A DNA stretch of 64,000 nt from Gnetum montanum (Eukaryota; Streptophyta; Gnetopsida; Gnetales; Gnetaceae), in contig MNCI01026467.1 of the NCBI GenBank assembly GCA_015680685.1, positions 499,862-563,861 of the forward strand, given 5' to 3'. The number at the start of each line of letters is the position of its first letter. Within the stretch, counting starts at the first letter, position 1. A program made the position numbers and the translations under genes. The notes beneath the pieces are model-generated. The model did no database searches, was not told the DNA's origin, and saw nothing but the letters and a program-made list of their open reading frames with translations. This document shows, in pieces, positions 59,494 through 64,000 of the stretch.

Positions 59494-61784
59494 CTGAGGT
59501 GCCGGTTGTAAGTTAATAGCCCTTGTAGCATTTTGCTGCTACGGTTGTGGCGGTATTTCTCCCTACATCGGAGGTGTAGGTGGCAGCTGAGTGGGATGTG
59601 GTGGAGGAGTGGTAGGAGAAGGTGATGGAGGATAGAAGAGATATGGGTTTTCTCTCAGGGTGATGGAGATTGAAGGAAAAAATACTCTAGGGGGTGGTAA
59701 GGACTTTGAAAGGTTGGATGGCTGGAAGAGTCCCTTGGAGAGACCAATTGCTAAACATAGTACCCATAAGGATCTGGCTGTTTGTAAGGGTACTGCTACC
59801 TTGGAGGTGGCATCCCCCATGTTTGTGGGTGCTGCCACTGTTGGAAGTATTCATACGGTTGCGGTGGCACTCCACTTGGATAGTTTCCTTGCTGCTACTA
59901 GTGGAATCGCCTAGAATTACCTTGTGGATAAGGCAACCTTTGGAGTGTTTGCCTTTGTGCCAAGCAAGGGTTCAATGCGTATACCCCAGACTCTTGAAGA
60001 TGTGACACCATAAGACAACATCCCTTAGGATGCTCATATTGGCATATGCCACATTTATCTTCCTCCTCAGTGTCAGAGTCTGCAACCTACTCTACTACAA
60101 CAACCTTGCCCTTTCCCTTATATTGGGCATGTTCAGCTTCCTTCTTCCTACGCCAATCATGGTCATTACCTTGTGCTCTGGACTCCTCTGTGATTTTCAA
60201 CATGCTTTGAACCCTTTCATCCAAAGAGTCCCACATCTTATCCACCTTTGTCAAAATTTTAGATATGAATTTTTGTAATGGTAAGGTCTTTCGGTTTATC
60301 GTTGCTTCCAACGATGATTCTTCCTCCTCATCACAAAAATGGACTTTCCTTTTTCTAAGGGAAGGATCTCGATTGAATTCTTCTACACTCTCCTTTTTTC
60401 TAAGTTCTCCTTCCTCCTTGGCCACTTGTTCAATGAGGTGTTGCAATTGATGGGCCCTTAGCTCTGACAGTTACCCCTGGGCATACATGCCAAGGGTCTT
60501 TCACATTTTGCAATGGAGCCCATCAATGATGTGGTGAAGCTATTCTTGCTAAGAGTAACCATGACCAGGGCACCGATGCAACAATGAGTAGTACCTGCTC
60601 ATGGTGGCATCCAAGGGTTCATGGTTCCCTTGTTTCCAGCCTTGGATCTACCGTCTTAGGTTCGCCACTCTGGAGTACATTTGATATTTGTTATTGAAAA
60701 TTTCAAGCATCGTACTCTATCTTTTGATTGATTCCGACTCCAAGGACCGATACCAACTTTTAGCTTCTTTGATGAGTGTGCAAGGGAACAGCTTCATCCT
60801 TTGCCAATCATTGTCAATGTTTTGCAGGGTGCAGGCATCATGGAATGCTTGTAGGTGGGTCTACGGATCACAACTGTATCCCCCTTCAAATCTAGGGATG
60901 TTGTTCATATCAACGTGCTTGATTTGGCTATCCTTTATGTGCCTACTAGGAATTTGAACTACCTCAGAGATCTAGAGCATACTTCAGGTAGCCAACAACG
61001 GCTCATCTAAATCATAGTCCTACTAAGGACCATGATGTCTGTGATGATTCCGGCTATCCCTCCTTTTGTGCTGGAAAGCATCACATGATGGTTCGTGTGT
61101 TTCCTCTTGTTTCTCCTTTCGATCCTTCCAAACCTTTTTTCCCTAGTCTTTTTGCTTCCTCCTACCTCAGTTATGATCAGAGCCTGAGCTGGATGAAGGA
61201 GAAGGAGAGCGAGAGGATGGAGAAGAAGGAGAGGGATCTCTCCCTCTACCCTAATTATGGTCTTGATCATCCAGTTCATCCTTACTATGTGACCCTCCAT
61301 TCCATTGGGAATCTTGGCCACCTAGGTGCTTGGAATGAATCATGGATTGGAGAACTTGGTGCCCTAGGGGAATTTTGGTTGAATGGGTGTCATGAAAGAT
61401 GGGATCCCCATCGTCTGGTAGCCCTTGTGGAAATAAGGGGTTACTAAATTATTTTCCCTTCAGCTGTTCATATCTATCTACCTGCTACTGATCTCTTGCT
61501 CATTGAGCCTCATTGGGACGATAGTCCTGGTAGTCATGGTCCTCCATGACATACTCTGCTCCAAGGTTTCGGATGCCCAATCTGCCAAGATTGTGAAATA
61601 GCATTGCAGGAGCCGATTGGTTGGGAGGGTGTACAATATTTCCCTCCATGTCCCGCCATCGTAGATGCTCATCCTAATGTAGGATGAACATGAAATCAGG
61701 GACGTACTCATTGGGATGCTTGTACACCACCCGACACTCTTGTGGCACCGGTGGGGTGGATATCTCCCTCCTGTGAGAAGACAT
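59494..61784 (-). pseudogene. gag: Element D gag
   Basis: The ATG complementary to 61782-61784 begins MSSHRREISTPPVPQEC. A Ser/Arg-rich stretch lies near 61250-61150. The capsid core has HDACTLQNIDNDWQRMKLFP (about 60850-60795), NHEPLDATMSRYYSLLHRCP (about 60630-60570) and QLQHLIEQVAKEEGELRKKE (about 60450-60390). The knuckle CGICQYEHPKGCC at about 60058-60020 has the spacing C-X2-C-X3-H-X4-C, the same as B. A Gln/Pro-rich tail follows. Related to A and B gag. Many stops in the N-terminal half. Confidence 0.83.
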
Positions 61785-61934
61785 GCTGGACGTTAGACGG
61801 TCCACGTAATTGATGTACCTTAATATTTATTTTTAATTTGCCTATTGTGCATAAATATTTCTATCCTAGGTCCATTCCAATGATTTGAATGATAATTTCA
61901 CTAAGGTTAGATGATGCATGTAAGACTTAACAGT

Positions 61935-61951
61935 CCCTAGAAACGACGCCA
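61935..61951 (-). other. Primer-binding site of element D
   Basis: On the minus strand TGGCGTCGTTTCTAGGG lies one base inside the LTR end. It keeps TGGCG.CGTT of the tRNA-Asp type site; the remainder differs, so assignment to tRNA-Asp is tentative. Confidence 0.55.
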
Positions 61952-61952
61952 A

Positions 61953-62884
61953 TGATGAGTAGCTAGGTACCCCTACGTCCAACCATACGAATCACGGGCG
62001 TTCACACATGACCCGGTCAAATTTTCTAGACTGTAAGTGCTTAACATACACCAGACTCTAACCAGTGAAACTTTGGGTTAGAACGGTCATTGTCTTCCTA
62101 ATCTCACTTGTGATGTTCCATTTACGATGGTTAGGTGAGACTAAGGCTAATGATTTTTATAGCTTTTTGCATATCTTTTGGCAGTTGGTTTAAGGTATAA
62201 AAGGTAGGGAATAAACTATTATCTAATCTCTAATTATCCTAACTTGTATTCTAACTATTCCTAGCATAAGTATCCGGTCCCATCTTCCGAGCATGTTCTG
62301 AGCATCTCCTAACACTTCTGAGCTACTAGACGTTAAACGTCACTGGGTTTACCAAGTGTTTGATTTATGTTCGAGATGGTCATACTTATGGCCTTTACGA
62401 ACTATGAATGAACAATAGTGATTAAAATAATAATAACAAAAACTTAAGTAATTAACATGTAACTAAAAAAGTATAAATATATTAAGCTACTAAATGCATA
62501 AAATAGCTAAGTCCAAATGCTGCAAGGAATGCTTCAATAGTTGGTCTTTATTGCTATCACGCCAATGGGCTCAGATACATCAATGCTCAAATAAAGAGCC
62601 GATCACTTTTCTTACACCTACTGCGGGCACTTGGAAGATATTCTATCTCTTGCAGGAACAAACTGTAAGAGCTTCACTACAACTAACTGAAAGATGCCTA
62701 AATGAGGCGGAAGGCCCTCTTATTTATAGGTTGAGATAGGTGGCTATGTAAACAGGGCCATGTCAACACAAGAAGGCTACGTTGATAGGCCCGCATTGAT
62801 GCGGAAGGCTACGTCGATGAGCCCACATTAACACGGCTACATATACGTGGCCCAATCGATGCAGGACTTAATGACACTTCATCA
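61953..62884 (-). repeat. Element D 5' LTR (right copy)
   Basis: Same ends as the left copy. U3 motifs CATCGACGTAG and GCGTATATG lie at 62750-62870. The TATA box reads CCTATAAATAAGAGG at 62716-62730. The segment GGTACCCCTACGTCC at the other end corresponds to GTAGGGGTAC of the A and B LTRs. Confidence 0.9.
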
Positions 62885-62889
62885 CCTAC

Positions 62890-63798
62890 CAAAAATATTT
62901 GGCTGACCATAGTAAAAAAATAAAGGAATGTTCTCGAGAAAAATTTTCAGCAACTACGAGAACAATTAATAAGGGTCAACCAGGTTATGAATTGCTTGGC
63001 CAGAGAGAATAGAACCCTCTCAATGGAGGCCAGCAGAAGACAGCAATTGAAATAATCACATGGCAAAATAAGGCCAAGTGACATAAGAAGCTCAAGGAGC
63101 ATTTCAAAGATTAGGTGGGGATGTACAAACAGGTGATTGAAAACAAAATCCATAAGGCCAAAGCCCATATTAACATTCTTAGTGCTTAGAATGTTGATTG
63201 GCAGGCCATATTGAATACTTATGCCTTAATCCACCAAGCAGAACTGAAAAGTTGAGACCTGCAGATACAAGATCTCACGAAGTACATGGAGTTATCAAAC
63301 TTACAATATGCCAACTTAGCCATGTTGATAGCAAGACACCCGAGTACAGAATTAGAGAAGTAGGTAGCAACCACCTATTCTAGATATGAAATAGAATTTA
63401 CTAAACACAAGAAGACATTACAAAGATTAGAAGTAACAAAATCTAAATTAGAGGTGGTCAAGACCAGCTACCAAGGATAGAAAGATGTCATGGTGGATTT
63501 GGCTCGATGACTCACAGACTACCAGGAATGCAAGGATAAAGCCAAAGCCTATGAAGAGGAATGACAGTTGTTTGTGGCTTGGTATGTCAAGGCCAATCAG
63601 ATGTTCTTGCAACTACCGTGCCCATGGGAGATGCCAACTCCATCAAACATTGAAGCATTAGCATGGATGGCATAGGATCCCTAGACCAAAGAAGAAAAGC
63701 TCTAGGTTCTCCTTTAGAGACATCCATTTCCAAAGCCTAGAGCACAAGATAAGGGGAAGAGACACATGGAGGAGCCACCACCACTAGGAACCACATAA
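62890..63798 (+). pseudogene. Element B ORF3, part 3 (C-terminal coiled coil)
   Basis: Continues B ORF3 after D. VNQVMNCLARENRTLSMEA at about 62975-63031 and LTKYMELSNLQYANLAML at about 63274-63327 are heptad-rich; D has TKYMELANLRYANRAML. The end reads MEEPPPLGTT before TAA at 63796-63798, the same ending as A. Several TAG stops and frameshifts near 63050 and 63180. Confidence 0.75.
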
Positions 63799-63984
63799 GT
63801 TCCAATAAATTTTTCCTTTTGTAATGCTATGTTTGTGTCCCAATTTTATTTTGTTTAATCCCACACTACGGCATGAGTAATTCCTAGTTAGTCAATAATC
63901 TCATACCTATCCACTATGTAATCAATTGAACTCATTCTCATTTTTTCTGACTTGAGGACGAGTTGTTATTCAATCATGGGAGTA
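63799..63984 (+). other. Element B 3' untranslated region and polypurine tract
   Basis: Resembles A 11724-11888 throughout: CCCACACTA, CATACCTATCCAC, and TTGAGGACGAGTT before a tract reading CATGGGAGTA at 63975-63984, the decayed form of CGTGGGGGTA. Confidence 0.7.
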
Positions 63985-64000
63985 TGATGAATCATGGTTT
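63985..64000 (+). repeat. Element B 3' LTR, first 16 bases
   Basis: TGATGAATCATGGTTT matches the B 5' LTR start at 15 of 16 positions. The rest lies outside the window. Confidence 0.8.

Larger units (their letters stand above)
41482..62884 (-). mobile_element. Element D: full-structure Athila-lineage element split by E
   Basis: LTRs at 41482-42437 and 61953-62884 flank a minus-strand series of gag, protease, RT, RNase H, integrase and ORF3. Without E the element is about 13.3 kb. The flanks GCTAC (41477-41481) and CCTAC (62885-62889) match at four of five positions. FMDDFSTYG in RT and the gag knuckle are Athila-like. Gag and ORF3 are related to those of A and B, so elements like D could have served A and B. 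All frames contain stops. Confidence 0.92.
16562..64000 (+). mobile_element. Element B: pol-less Athila-like element split by C and D, 3' end cut by window
   Basis: The 5' LTR is 16562-17424. The internal region lies in three pieces: 17425-22501, 40242-41481 and 62890-63984. The 3' LTR begins at 63985 and is nearly all outside the window. Its first 16 bases, TGATGAATCATGGTTT, match the 5' LTR start with one difference. Gag, spacer, internal promoter and ORF3 are in the same order as in A, and no pol region exists. Removing the insertions restores one ORF3 module of normal layout. The sequence before the LTR is ATTAG; the other duplication copy is outside. Confidence 0.88.

Overview
This is plant nuclear repeat DNA. 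There are no bacterial operons, no tRNA or rRNA genes and no recognisable host gene. Nearly everything that can be identified is retrotransposon: one LINE fragment and several Ty3/gypsy LTR elements nested inside each other. The tRNA-Asp type primer-binding sites, the Athila-type and Tat-type proteins and the stacked insertions point to a seed plant with a large, repeat-rich genome. The species cannot be told from the sequence. Layout: (1) 1-1140, minus strand, the 5' part of a LINE: end of ORF1, then the APE endonuclease start of ORF2, which runs off the window. (2) 1141-6499, AT-rich sequence without genes, containing a solo LTR (2397-3326). (3) 6500-12669, element A, a complete but pol-less Athila-like element with target duplication GTTAT. 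It may sit inside an older LTR whose ends would be 5752 and 15418. (4) 15787-16440, a decayed gypsy reverse transcriptase. (5) From 16562 to beyond the window, element B, a second pol-less Athila-like element. B is split by two insertions. Element C (22502-40236, minus, about 17.7 kb) is Tat/Ogre-like with target duplication ACATT. Element D (41482-62884, minus) is an Athila-lineage element with gag, protease, RT, RNase H and integrase; D is itself split by element E (44842-52968, plus), a Tat-like element with only gag and protease. B resumes at 62890 and its 3' LTR begins at 63985. How the genes fit together: A, B and D share related LTR plans, polypurine tracts, gag proteins and a third ORF (ORF3) in the env position. 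D alone has pol, so A and B look like dependent elements. In all three, ORF3 is preceded by an internal promoter-like block that repeats the palindromic motifs of the element's own LTR upstream of a TATA box; in B and D an intron ends exactly at the ORF3 start codon. Element C carries, in the gap between its protease and reverse transcriptase, an antisense gene with at least seven exons, a TATA box and five GT-AG introns that preserve reading frame. These two arrangements, the LTR-like internal promoters and the antisense spliced gene, are the most interesting things here. All coding regions are decayed. The stop codons are dominated by TAG, TAA and TGA where the relative has CAG, CAA or TGG, as expected from loss of methylated cytosine. 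A single N at 45479 marks a 322-bp duplication that is probably an assembly error.
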